From positions 186,001 to 250,000 of the forward strand of contig JBAZPO010000001.1 of the NCBI GenBank assembly GCA_041648175.1: DNA of 64,000 bases, in the 5' to 3' direction. A program made the translations under genes and the position numbers. The notes beneath the pieces were generated by a model. The model was given only the letters and a program-made list of their open reading frames with translations. It ran no database searches and was not told the origin of the DNA. This document shows, in pieces, positions 1 to 7,889 of this stretch (the first letter of the stretch is position 1; each line of letters starts with the position of its first letter). This DNA is from Desulfobaccales bacterium. GTDB taxonomy: Bacteria > Desulfobacterota > Desulfobaccia > Desulfobaccales > 0-14-0-80-60-11.

Positions 1-900
1 CGGGCCATCTATCAGCACAGCTTACGTTCGGCCAAACCTTTCCTGGTCATCAACTGCGTGGCAATTCCCGAGACCCTGCTTGAGTCCGAACTCTTCGGCT
101 ACGAAAAAGGCGCCTTTACCGGCGCGGTCAACCGCCGGGTGGGCAAGTTCGAACAGGCGCACGGGGGCACCGTGTTCCTGGATGAAATCGGGGACATGCC
201 CTTTTCCATTCAAGCCAAAATCCTGCGCCTGCTTCAGGAAAAGAGCATCGAACGATTGGGCGGCCGGGAACCTATCCCTGTGGATGTGCGCATCATCGCC
301 GCCACCAACCGGGACCTGGAAACGGCCCTGGCCCAGGGGCGCTTCCGGGAGGACCTGTATTACCGCCTCAAAGTGGTGACCCTTACCCTGCCGCCGCTCA
401 GGGAACGGTCCCAGGATATTAGCCTCCTGGCCGACTATTTCCTCTCCCGGTTTGCCAAGGAAATGGACGTAAGCAATCCGGGCGCGGCCGCCGAGGCCAA
501 GCTGATCCTCCAAAACTACCAGTGGCCCGGTAATGTCCGGGAATTGGCCAACGCCATGCAAAAGGCCCTGATTTTCAGCCGGGGCTATCCCATTCACCCG
601 GAGGACGTCTCCAGGGCTATCGGCGGTCAAAGTCTGAGCCAGGAAGCCCGAGGGGTGCAGGCCGATGAGATTGTCCGGCAGTGGGTGCGGCAAAGCCTGG
701 TCTCCGGGGACGGCAAGGACGTCTTTGAGGTATGCATGGACCATTTTGCCAGTCTTCTCATCAGTGAAGCCTTGGACCTGACCAGCGGCAATCGCAGCCG
801 GGCTGCCAAACTTCTGGGCATTTCCCGGCCGACGCTTTTGTCCAAGATCGATAAGTACCGGCTCAAAGTGCAGACTTCCGTCAAGCTGGAGGGGCCTTGA
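1..900 (+). CDS. Sigma-54-dependent transcriptional activator, C-terminal part (5' end outside window)
   Basis: The frame is open from base 1, so the gene begins upstream. What is visible is most of the AAA+ domain and the DNA-binding tail of an NtrC-type enhancer-binding protein. The sigma-54 contact loop is the canonical GAFTGA, Walker B reads GGTVFLDEIGDM, and the sensor and arginine-finger region is intact. The last 40 residues form a Fis-type helix-turn-helix (NRSRAAKLLGISRPTLLSKI). It therefore should remodel sigma-54 RNA polymerase at -24/-12 promoters. Such a promoter lies 215 bases downstream, ahead of the next genes, which makes that operon the obvious candidate target; this is inference. 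The input domain is not visible, so the signal is unknown. Confidence 0.95.
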   Translation, partial: RAIYQHSLRSAKPFLVINCVAIPETLLESELFGYEKGAFTGAVNRRVGKFEQAHGGTVFLDEIGDMPFSIQAKILRLLQEKSIERLGGREPIPVDVRIIAATNRDLETALAQGRFREDLYYRLKVVTLTLPPLRERSQDISLLADYFLSRFAKEMDVSNPGAAAEAKLILQNYQWPGNVRELANAMQKALIFSRGYPIHPEDVSRAIGGQSLSQEARGVQADEIVRQWVRQSLVSGDGKDVFEVCMDHFASLLISEALDLTSGNRSRAAKLLGISRPTLLSKIDKYRLKVQTSVKLEGP

Positions 901-909
901 GGCAGGGGC

Positions 910-940
910 CAGGTGTCAGGTTTCAGGTGTCAGGTGTCAG
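910..940. repeat. Short direct repeats (CAGGTGTCAG, three copies)
   Basis: Three copies of CAGGTGTCAG at 910-919, 924-933 and 931-940 lie directly after the stop codon of the sigma-54 activator. The rest of the 250-base spacer is AT-rich and holds the promoter listed below. No function is evident. Confidence 0.6.
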
Positions 941-1114
941 TAAAAGCTGGGAGTCAATGATTAATCGGAAGGTCTGCCACAACCTGCCTTGCCTTTTACA
1001 AACTGTAAAAAATAACGACAGCTTATCCTGCCAGGATTAATTTAATTATTGTATTCATTCCAGATAATTCCTATAAAACCAGATAGTTACTAATTTATAG
1101 TTTTGTTTCTGCCT

Positions 1115-1130
1115 TGGCACGGCGGTTGCT
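1115..1130 (+). promoter_or_regulatory. Sigma-54 (-24/-12) promoter
   Basis: TGGCAC, five bases, TTGCT: with the preceding T and following G this matches the sigma-54 consensus (TTGGCACG N4 TTGCW) at every conserved base. The -24 GG is at 1116-1117 and the -12 GC at 1128-1129. It sits 25 bases before the GTG of the receiver gene, whose Shine-Dalgarno (GAGGGAA) follows at 1143-1149. Regulation by the enhancer-binding protein just upstream is likely but not shown. Confidence 0.85.
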
Positions 1131-1154
1131 CAGTTTATACCCGAGGGAACCCCT

Positions 1155-1565
1155 GTGGCCGATAGGTGTAAAATATTAATAACGGATCGCAACCGGCATG
1201 TGCGGGATTTCCTGCGGCGGGAGTTGACCGCGGAAGGATATCAGGTGGAGATGGCCGCCGATGGCCGGGAGATCTTGAGCCGGATCAACGGCGATGACCC
1301 ACCCCAGCTCCTTATTTTGGACCTGGAAATTCCTTACCTGGATGAACCGGGGTTGTGGGACCGGTTGAAGGAATGCCAGCCGCCCCTGCCGGTGGTGATC
1401 CACACCCTTCTGCCCCACTATCCCACCAACCTGACGTTGCCCCTCGCCGCGGCCTTTTTGGAAAAAAAAGGTGAAACTGATCTTTTAAAAGCGGTGGTGG
1501 CCGACGTTATCGGCAAGTATTACCCTAAGGGCATCCCGGCCCGGGAACACGCAGGAGTCAGATGA
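1155..1565 (+). CDS. Single-domain response regulator (receiver only)
   Basis: A 136-residue receiver domain with the phosphoacceptor Asp at residue 56 (LILDLEIP) and a Lys near residue 104 (FLEKKGE). There is no output domain. The acidic pair at the N terminus is weak (ITDRNRH, one Asp rather than DD), so metal binding may be altered. GTG start, chosen because of the GAGGGAA ribosome site six bases upstream. The stop overlaps the start of the next gene (ATGA), indicating translational coupling with the PEP-synthase-like enzyme, and both lie behind the sigma-54 promoter. Role is presumably to signal to, or sense for, that partner; inference. Confidence 0.85.
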   Translation: MADRCKILITDRNRHVRDFLRRELTAEGYQVEMAADGREILSRINGDDPPQLLILDLEIPYLDEPGLWDRLKECQPPLPVVIHTLLPHYPTNLTLPLAAAFLEKKGETDLLKAVVADVIGKYYPKGIPAREHAGVR

Positions 1566-4267
1566 AGGCAGGAGCTCATGAGCTTGCGGCTCTCTCAAAA
1601 AAAGAAAAAAGCCGGCCTCCGTGCTCGCCGACAGACGCGAAGGTTGGAACCTTGAACTTTGAACTTTTTATGGCCAACCTATTCCAACGTTTAAGAAACA
1701 TCTTTTCCGGGGCGGAGCCCGAACCGGCCCTGTCCATGGAAGAACTCCGGGCGGCCTTTAGGGCTCGATATCACGCCTTCAAACTTCTGCTCGCCGCCAA
1801 TAACACCGCGCTGCAGCTCATGACCGACATGGAGGCGGCCCTCCGGGGCAAACACAGCTTTGGCATGACCTTTATCCGGTCGCACGCCACGGCGGTGTGC
1901 GTCAATGTCTTTAATATTATCAGGAACTTAAACGAATTAACCGAAAACCGCTACCAGGCGCTGGTGAACATCTTTAGCGGTATTGAAAAACAGATTGACG
2001 CCACCCTCTCGCGGCGGCAGGCGCCCCCGATCTCTGAGTTGGTGCTGCCCCTTACCGCCGTGGGCCGGGAGATGGCTGACGGAGTTGGGAGCAAAATGGC
2101 CAACCTGGGGGAGATCACCGGCCGGTTGCCGGAGCTGGCGGTGCCCCCAGGGTTTGCCATCACCACGGCGGCCTACGATCTGTTTATGTCTCACAATCAG
2201 TTGACCGACGAAATCAACCGGCTCCTGCAAGCCATGGCCGAAGAGGAGATCGCTGATCTCTACCGGAAGAGTTCGGAAATCCAGAGGCTTATCATCGGGG
2301 GCGAGATGCCCCCTGAACTGGCCGAGGCCATTTCTCAAGCCTATGCGGAACTGCAAGTCGCCGCCGGTCCTGACGTTAAGGTGGCCCTGCGCTCCAGCGC
2401 CATTGGCGAAGATGCCGCGGACACCTCCTTTGCCGGGCAGTATCACTCGGAACTAAACGTCAGCACCGATCACCTCCAGATCGCCTATAAAGAGGTCCTG
2501 GCCAGCAAATATGCCTTGACCGCCTTGAGCTACCGGCTGCACAAGGGGCTCCGGGATGAAGACGTGGCCATGTGCGTGGGCTGTATGGCCATGGTGGACT
2601 CGGCCTGCGGCGGGGTGATGTACTCCCGGGACCCCACTGACATTCGGCGCGATACCATTTTTCTCAATGCCGTTCATGGGTTGGCCAAATCCGTGGTGGA
2701 CGGGACGGTGACGCCGGACCTGTGGGTCATTTCCCGGGATGAGCCCCTGATGATCCTGAAGCGAGAGGTCCACGACAAAGGCCAAAAAGTCGTGTGTTTA
2801 CCGGAGGAAGGGGTGCGCCTGGAAAGTGATGCTCAAAGTCTGGATCCCGCCCTCACTGACGACCAGGCGCTGCACCTGGCCCGGATTGCCCTGGCCTTGG
2901 AGTCACATTTTCAAGGCCCCCAGGATATTGAATGGTGTATCGACAAAGACGGCCGCATCTGGATCCTCCAAAGCCGGCCTTTGAAGCAGATGGCCGCGCC
3001 CCGGGACACCGCCCCTGCCCTGGCGGGGGCATATCCGGTGCTGCTCCGGGGCGGGGAGCCGGCCAGTTCGGGCGTGGCCGCGGGAGTTGTTTACCTGGTG
3101 CAGAATAACCTGGATCTCCTGCAATTTCCCGAGGGCGCGGTCTTGGTCACCGCCTTCCCTCATCCCGGTTGGGCCCCGCTTTTGAGCCGGGCCGCGGCCC
3201 TCATCACCGACCGGGGGGGCATCACCGGGCACTTGGCCAACGTCGCCCGGGAGTTCGGCCTCCCGGCCCTGTTCAACACCACCGACGCCACCACCCAACT
3301 GGTCCCCGGCCAGGTGGTGACGGTGGACGCCGAAGGCCTGGCCGTGTACCAGGGCCGGGTGGAGGAACTCCTGGCCCTGGCCGGTTCCAAAGAGGGATTC
3401 ATGGCCGGTACTCCCGTGGGCGCAACCCTCAAAGAGGTCATGACCTATATCACCCCTTTGCATCTCACCAACCCCGAGGCCCCGGACTTCACACCCCGAG
3501 GCTGCCGCACCCTTCATGACATTACTCGCTTCGCCCACGAAATTGCCGTCAAGGAGATGTTTGCCTTTGACAAAAAACAGGCCTTCTCCCGCTATTTCAT
3601 CAAGCGCCTGGTGACGCCGGTGGCCCTGGAGTGGTGGGTGTTAAACCTGGAAGACGGCTTCAAAGAAGAGGTGGCGGGCAATACGGTGGACCTGAGCAAT
3701 ATTGCCTCCGTCCCCATGCTGGCCCTGTGGAAGGGCATCACCGCAGTGCCCTGGGAAGGCCCGCCGCCGGTGGACACCCGGGGCTTCATGTCCATCGTCA
3801 TGGGCGCGGCCACGGACCCCAACCTGGCTAACGCGGGCGGCACCATCTTCGGCAATCAGAACTACTTCATGATCGCCCGGGACTTCTGCAACCTGACTTC
3901 CCGCCTGGGGTTCCATTTTTCCACGGTGGAGGCCCTGGTGGGGGACCAGGCCTTTGAAAATTATATCCGCTTCGCCTTCAAGGGCGGGGCTGCGGACTAC
4001 CCCCGGCGGATCAGGCGGACCAAATTCGTGGCTGAGATCCTGGAGGGGTACCACTTCAAGGTGGATGTGACGGAGGACGCCCTGTTCGCGCGCCTTGAAG
4101 CCGAAGCCAAAGATTACATGCTCTCCCGGCTGCGCGTCCTGGGCTACCTCACCATCCACACCCGGCAACTGGACATGATCATGCTCAATGACACGGATGT
4201 CCATTATTATGCTGAAAAATTCACCCAAGACCTGGAAAAGCTGGCCGTCATCGGCACGCCGGCTTGA
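1562..4267 (+). CDS. PEP synthase-like protein: ATP-grasp plus phosphohistidine domain, novel C terminus
   Basis: 901 residues. After an N-terminal helical region (to about residue 165), residues ~170-490 match the ATP/pyruvate-binding domain of PEP synthase and PPDK (ALRSSAIGEDAADTSFAGQY near residue 275). Residues ~510-610 form the swivelling phosphohistidine domain with GGITGHLANVARE, His near residue 557. The TIM-barrel PEP/pyruvate domain that should follow is not recognisable; about 270 residues of unknown type replace it. It may therefore phosphorylate another acceptor, as rifampicin phosphotransferase relatives do; speculative. The 1562 ATG has an AGGAG site and ATGA overlap with the receiver gene. 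A later ATG at 1670 is possible because the first 36 codons look atypical, but it lacks a ribosome site. Confidence 0.8.
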   Translation: MKAGAHELAALSKKEKSRPPCSPTDAKVGTLNFELFMANLFQRLRNIFSGAEPEPALSMEELRAAFRARYHAFKLLLAANNTALQLMTDMEAALRGKHSFGMTFIRSHATAVCVNVFNIIRNLNELTENRYQALVNIFSGIEKQIDATLSRRQAPPISELVLPLTAVGREMADGVGSKMANLGEITGRLPELAVPPGFAITTAAYDLFMSHNQLTDEINRLLQAMAEEEIADLYRKSSEIQRLIIGGEMPPELAEAISQAYAELQVAAGPDVKVALRSSAIGEDAADTSFAGQYHSELNVSTDHLQIAYKEVLASKYALTALSYRLHKGLRDEDVAMCVGCMAMVDSACGGVMYSRDPTDIRRDTIFLNAVHGLAKSVVDGTVTPDLWVISRDEPLMILKREVHDKGQKVVCLPEEGVRLESDAQSLDPALTDDQALHLARIALALESHFQGPQDIEWCIDKDGRIWILQSRPLKQMAAPRDTAPALAGAYPVLLRGGEPASSGVAAGVVYLVQNNLDLLQFPEGAVLVTAFPHPGWAPLLSRAAALITDRGGITGHLANVAREFGLPALFNTTDATTQLVPGQVVTVDAEGLAVYQGRVEELLALAGSKEGFMAGTPVGATLKEVMTYITPLHLTNPEAPDFTPRGCRTLHDITRFAHEIAVKEMFAFDKKQAFSRYFIKRLVTPVALEWWVLNLEDGFKEEVAGNTVDLSNIASVPMLALWKGITAVPWEGPPPVDTRGFMSIVMGAATDPNLANAGGTIFGNQNYFMIARDFCNLTSRLGFHFSTVEALVGDQAFENYIRFAFKGGAADYPRRIRRTKFVAEILEGYHFKVDVTEDALFARLEAEAKDYMLSRLRVLGYLTIHTRQLDMIMLNDTDVHYYAEKFTQDLEKLAVIGTPA

Positions 4268-4335
4268 GGCGAGATCGGCCGAGACGCGAGAGCTTCCGGC
4301 CTCCATTAGTTTTCATCCGGAAACGTCTTTAAAAT

Positions 4336-4415
4336 TTCCCCCCTTACCAAAGGGAGGCTAGGCGATTTATAACTGCCCGAAAATCCCCCTAAATCCCCCT
4401 TTTCCAAAGGGGAAC
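4336..4415. repeat. Dispersed palindromes of the CCCCTTTNCAAAGGGG type
   Basis: Two G/C-run hairpins (around 4338-4356 and 4397-4413) sit between a + gene and a - gene that converge here. Weakly complementary flanks (AAACGTCTTTAAA at about 4320 and TTTAAACGTTTT at about 4435) suggest one larger palindrome. Such elements are common intergenic repeats in this group and may also serve as bidirectional terminators. Confidence 0.5.
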
Positions 4416-4459
4416 TTTGAAGGCCGTTTGCATCTTTAAACGTTTTCGCTGGGAACCAA

Positions 4460-4921
4460 TTAGCCTCTTTTTTCCCCCTTGGACGCGCCCAAAGGAGTCA
4501 GGAATTCCACTGCCACACCGAAAAAGGTGTGGTACTCTTGCGGAGGATCGATCCGAATCACCTTGCCGCGCCCTTTAAAATAGCAGAAGGCCGGCTTTTC
4601 AGTCAGGGTGGTGTCGGTGGAAATGTCCATAGTGAAGTCTATTACTTGCCCCGGCTCAAACTCCGGCTCTTCCTTACAGCGGAAATAAATCCCTCCCGAA
4701 CTCATATTTGACAAGATCGCCGGTGGTTCCGGTTCTTTCGATTCTGACCCAGTGGCCTTGTATTTCATGGCAATGCACTTGGGTACCCTCTTGTGTTTGC
4801 GCTTTTCCATGCATCGCAACTTTAGCTGAGGTTGGCCGGCAGCGTCATACCTCTGAACTTGGGTCTCTATGAGTTCTTTGGTCAAAAGAACTTCACTATA
4901 ACATCTTGATAGCACGGACAT
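4460..4921 (-). CDS. PilZ domain protein (cyclic di-GMP receptor)
   Basis: The protein carries both PilZ signatures: RxxxR (RKHKR near residue 41) and (D/N)xSxxG (NMSSGG), followed by IYFR and a beta-barrel pattern to the C terminus. This predicts cyclic di-GMP binding. An internal ATG at 4810 would give a 116-residue protein beginning MEKRKHKR, the usual layout of stand-alone PilZ proteins, so the first 37 codons may not be translated. Neither start has a convincing ribosome site. Faces away from the cyclophilin gene; target process unknown. Confidence 0.85.
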   Translation of the reverse strand: MSVLSRCYSEVLLTKELIETQVQRYDAAGQPQLKLRCMEKRKHKRVPKCIAMKYKATGSESKEPEPPAILSNMSSGGIYFRCKEEPEFEPGQVIDFTMDISTDTTLTEKPAFCYFKGRGKVIRIDPPQEYHTFFGVAVEFLTPLGASKGEKRG

Positions 4922-5058
4922 TTTTAAAAATCAATGTAAATTATGCCTAAGGCCTCCCGCGTTTTCTTTTCCCCATTGACGGGCTATTTGTTAAACTGGC
5001 GCAAGTTGCCATTCTGCTACAATCGTTCATGGATCTCAGGCGAGATGGAGGGTGCAGC

Positions 5059-5667
5059 ATGAATATCATTGGGGGTTACAGGTTCGGCACACTGATCCTG
5101 GCCGTCTGCCTCACAGTGGGGTTAATCTTGGGAGCCGGGCAAAGCTGCCGGGCAGAAAGGAGTCATCCGATGGTCAAACTGGAAACGAGTATGGGGGGCA
5201 TTACCCTGGAGTTGTATCCGGACAAAGCCCCGGCTACCGTGGCCAATTTCCTGGAGTACGTTAAGGCGGGATTTTACAACGGCACCATTTTCCACCGGGT
5301 CATCAGCGGCTTTATGATCCAGGGCGGCGGGTTGGATGCCCAGATGAATAAGAAGGCCACCCGGGCGGCCATCAAAAACGAAGCCAATAATGGCCTGACC
5401 AATGACGCCTACACCATCGCCATGGCCCGGACCGGCGACCCTGATTCGGCCACGGCCCAGTTTTTCATCAACGTGGCCAACAACACTTCACTCAATCACA
5501 CCGGGCCAACCCCCCGGGGTTGGGGCTACGCGGTGTTCGGCAAGGTGATCAAGGGCCAGGATATCGTTGACAAAATTAAAGCCGTACCCACCACCACCCA
5601 AGGCATGTACGAAGATGTGCCTTCGACACCGGTGACCATCACCAAGGCCACCGTAGTCCAGGAATAG
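5059..5667 (+). CDS. Exported peptidyl-prolyl cis-trans isomerase (cyclophilin)
   Basis: Starts MNIIGGYRF at the ATG with GGAGGG nine bases upstream; an in-frame ATG at 5029 is less likely. A hydrophobic signal peptide (about residues 10-35, ending near SCRAE) is followed by a cyclophilin domain with FHRVISGFMIQGGG, ATAQFFINV and GYAVFGKVIKG. It should catalyse proline isomerisation during folding of secreted proteins in the periplasm, like PpiA. Length (202 residues) is normal. A 13-bp hairpin lies just after the stop. Confidence 0.93.
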   Translation: MNIIGGYRFGTLILAVCLTVGLILGAGQSCRAERSHPMVKLETSMGGITLELYPDKAPATVANFLEYVKAGFYNGTIFHRVISGFMIQGGGLDAQMNKKATRAAIKNEANNGLTNDAYTIAMARTGDPDSATAQFFINVANNTSLNHTGPTPRGWGYAVFGKVIKGQDIVDKIKAVPTTTQGMYEDVPSTPVTITKATVVQE

Positions 5668-5683
5668 CCCGAGAGCCTGGCCG

Positions 5684-5720
5684 CCTCACTTCCGGGACCT
5701 GTACCTGCCCGGAAGTGAGG
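5684..5720 (+). terminator. Strong hairpin after cyclophilin gene
   Basis: Perfect 13-bp stem (CCTCACTTCCGGG paired with its complement at 5708-5720) and an 11-base loop, 17 bases after the stop codon. No T-run follows, so it may stabilise the mRNA 3' end rather than terminate alone. The remaining spacer to 6053 shows no gene or recognisable riboswitch, only a short CCGGG/CCCGG hairpin near 6012-6032. Confidence 0.6.
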
Positions 5721-6053
5721 CATTGCCAGTGCTGCTAACGCCTGCAACCCGCAGTTCTGATCCCAGCCTTATTTCTCTCTAAAATCAAATTATTCTTTGC
5801 GATAATCTCCCGTGCCAGGCCGGTGTGGGTTCACGTTGCGGACCTCAACTGGTTCCAGCCCAATACGCGGCCAGGGCAAGCCGGATTGACATATCCGGGG
5901 TTCATGCCTATATTTTATCTATTATATTGACTCATCTCGGCACCCATTTTGCAGCTCAAGATAGGCAAGGCGGCAGCGATGCTTAGGTAGGGCGCATTCA
6001 CTAAAACCGGGGTTCGTTTCCCGGATCGGCTGGCCGCCACCAAGGAGCACTTT

Positions 6054-6461
6054 ATGAAAAAAATGAAAAAGCTCATGATCGTGTTGCTTTGTGGGTTCAT
6101 ATTGACGCCGATTACCGCCTGGGGACAGAAATGGGTTGAGCCTTATACGGACAAAGACGGCACCAAGGTGGAAGGGCATTGGCAGACCCCGGACGATCTC
6201 AGAAAGGATCAGTATTCTACCCCGGGCAAAGTTAATCCCTATACCGGGCAATTCAACCCTTACAGCAGCAGCCTGCCAGGACCGCGGGCTGTTCCAACCC
6301 CCTTGAACCCAACACCCATGACCCAAAACCCGTATTATCCCCGACAGGACTTCGGGTATCAAGGAACTCTGCCCGCAAACCCAAACCCGGCAGTCCAAAC
6401 CCCTTTGAACCCGAACCCTTATTTTCCCCCGCAACCGGACTACCGATACCGGGGGAACTAG
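6054..6461 (+). CDS. Small secreted proline/asparagine-rich protein
   Basis: 135 residues with a Lys-rich start and hydrophobic signal peptide (cleavage near TAWGQ). The mature N terminus has DKDGTKVEGHWQTPDD followed by GKVNPYTGQFNPY, a short extracytoplasmic motif (KDGTxVxGHxRTxPD...NPYTG) seen in many uncharacterised proteobacterial proteins. The rest is low-complexity NP/PNP-rich sequence. Ribosome site AAGGAG precedes the ATG by seven bases, and a rho-independent terminator follows. Function unknown. Confidence 0.75.
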   Translation: MKKMKKLMIVLLCGFILTPITAWGQKWVEPYTDKDGTKVEGHWQTPDDLRKDQYSTPGKVNPYTGQFNPYSSSLPGPRAVPTPLNPTPMTQNPYYPRQDFGYQGTLPANPNPAVQTPLNPNPYFPPQPDYRYRGN

Positions 6462-6492
6462 CCGTCCCCACCCAGCCCAGATCAGATCAGCC

Positions 6493-6522
6493 AGCCCGGA
6501 TTTGTTATCCGGGCTTTTTCTT
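6493..6522 (+). terminator. Rho-independent terminator
   Basis: Stem AGCCCGGA/TCCGGGCT (6493-6500 with 6508-6515), seven-base loop, then TTTTTCTTT. Terminates the small secreted protein gene. Confidence 0.9.
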
Positions 6523-6634
6523 TGGAAATGCCTAATAGGTCCTACGTTTTATAGTATAAGAAAAATTTTTAAGCTATTTTTATAAAGACATAAGTGTTTG
6601 TTATTTTGATAGGTTATAGTTTATAATCTATCTC

Positions 6635-6662
6635 TTGACAATCTTTAGCTTAAGATTATTTT
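6635..6662 (+). promoter_or_regulatory. Probable sigma-70 promoter for the GH17 gene
   Basis: TTGACA at 6635-6640, 16 bases, TATTTT at 6657-6662, in a very AT-rich spacer (6540-6690). The ribosome site GAGGAGG and ATG follow about 30 bases later. The -10 is imperfect. Confidence 0.5.
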
Positions 6663-6696
6663 AATATATATTTATATATTTTATGAGGAGGCAAAT

Positions 6697-7731
6697 ATGC
6701 AGAGACGAGCGGCAGTCGTTATCATGGTAATCGCTCTGGCCCTGGGGTTGGCAGTGGGCCAGGCTTTGGCGCAGACCATCGGGGTGGATTACGGACCCTA
6801 TCATAAGCCCGGACAGGCTCCCGGCTTTAATATCCCGGATGCCCAGTTTATTAGCGACCTGCGGACAATTGCCACAAAATTTGGCTACGTCAAAACCTAT
6901 GGATCTGACCCGGTCCTGGCCAGAATCGTGCCTTTGATCCAAGCCAATAGCATCCCTCTCAAAGTCGCGGTGGGGATTTTCGAGTCCAGTGCCAATCGAG
7001 ATGCCCCTGATGGCACGAATGCGCAAATCGCTGCGGCCATTGCCATTGCCCAGAACCCGCTATACGCCGGCATTGTCAACATGGTGGTGGTCGGCAATGA
7101 ATGCATCGCCGGCCCCGGGTGGTCCAGCACCCCAAACCCGGTGCCGGTCAGCACTTTGATCGCGGACTTGAACACGGTAAAAGCGGCCCTGCCTGGAGTA
7201 ACGGTAACTACCGATCTCACGTATCAGGCGGGATTGGATCTTAACGGTCCCTTAAGTTCATTGCTCCCGGTTATTGATAACGTCATGGTCAATATCTATC
7301 CCTTTTATGGGCAGGTGGCCATTGACGGCGCCCTGGCCAATCTGACAAACGCCTATGGATTGTTTAGTGGTCACGGCAAACCGGTCTGGGTAGGTGAAAC
7401 CGGCTGGCCCAGCGCCGGCGCTCAAAATGGAGCAGCCATACCCAGCGTACCCAACGAACAGAAGTTCACTTCGGACGTGCTCGGAGCCGACCTGCCCTAT
7501 GCGGGAATATATCTCTTCGAAGCCTTTGACGAGCTCTGGAAGACCGACAATAGTTGGGAACAGCATTGGGGCCTGTGGGATCAGAACGGCATCGCCAAGT
7601 TCAATATCGGAGCTCCTCCAACCAACTCCGTGCCCATCCCCGGCAGCCTGCTCCTGCTGGGCTCCGGATTGTTGGGTCTGGTGCCTTTCCGATACGCATT
7701 GGGGAGATTGCGCTCTTCCCGCCAGGTCTAA
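6697..7731 (+). CDS. Secreted GH17-like beta-1,3-glucanase with PEP-CTERM-like tail
   Basis: 344 residues: signal peptide (to about residue 26, ALAQ), then a TIM-barrel pattern of glycoside hydrolase family 17. The acid/base Glu lies in VVGNEC (E135) and the nucleophile in WVGETGWPSAG (E234), as in plant and bacterial endo-beta-1,3-glucanases. The C terminus (VPIPGSLLLLGSGLLGL, then Arg-rich) is a variant PEP-CTERM sorting signal, so an exosortase probably processes the protein at the cell surface; no exosortase gene is in the window. It may trim the cell's own exopolysaccharide or foreign glucans. Its neighbour bears the same type of tail. Confidence 0.85.
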   Translation: MQRRAAVVIMVIALALGLAVGQALAQTIGVDYGPYHKPGQAPGFNIPDAQFISDLRTIATKFGYVKTYGSDPVLARIVPLIQANSIPLKVAVGIFESSANRDAPDGTNAQIAAAIAIAQNPLYAGIVNMVVVGNECIAGPGWSSTPNPVPVSTLIADLNTVKAALPGVTVTTDLTYQAGLDLNGPLSSLLPVIDNVMVNIYPFYGQVAIDGALANLTNAYGLFSGHGKPVWVGETGWPSAGAQNGAAIPSVPNEQKFTSDVLGADLPYAGIYLFEAFDELWKTDNSWEQHWGLWDQNGIAKFNIGAPPTNSVPIPGSLLLLGSGLLGLVPFRYALGRLRSSRQV

Positions 7732-7787
7732 ATAGGGATTGATCAGGTCAACCTGCAAGAGGAAAACCCTGCCAGGATGAATGGACC

Positions 7788-7832
7788 AGCACACCAGGCG
7801 CATCCTCCTAGGAATGCGCCTGGTGTGCTTTC
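7788..7832 (+). terminator. Terminator hairpin after GH17 gene
   Basis: Perfect 16-bp stem (7788-7803 with 7814-7829) and a 10-base loop containing the palindrome TCCTAGGA, followed by only TTT. It separates the GH17 and protease-like genes. Confidence 0.7.
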
Positions 7833-7889
7833 CACCACTGTCCCGGCCATACCGCAGGGGAGAACTGTCCAACCACGCTGGAGATTATT

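Noticed and set aside
5880..6050. Possible riboswitch ahead of the small secreted protein
   Set aside because: Some hairpins are present, but the conserved bases of GEMM or other known classes could not be matched.
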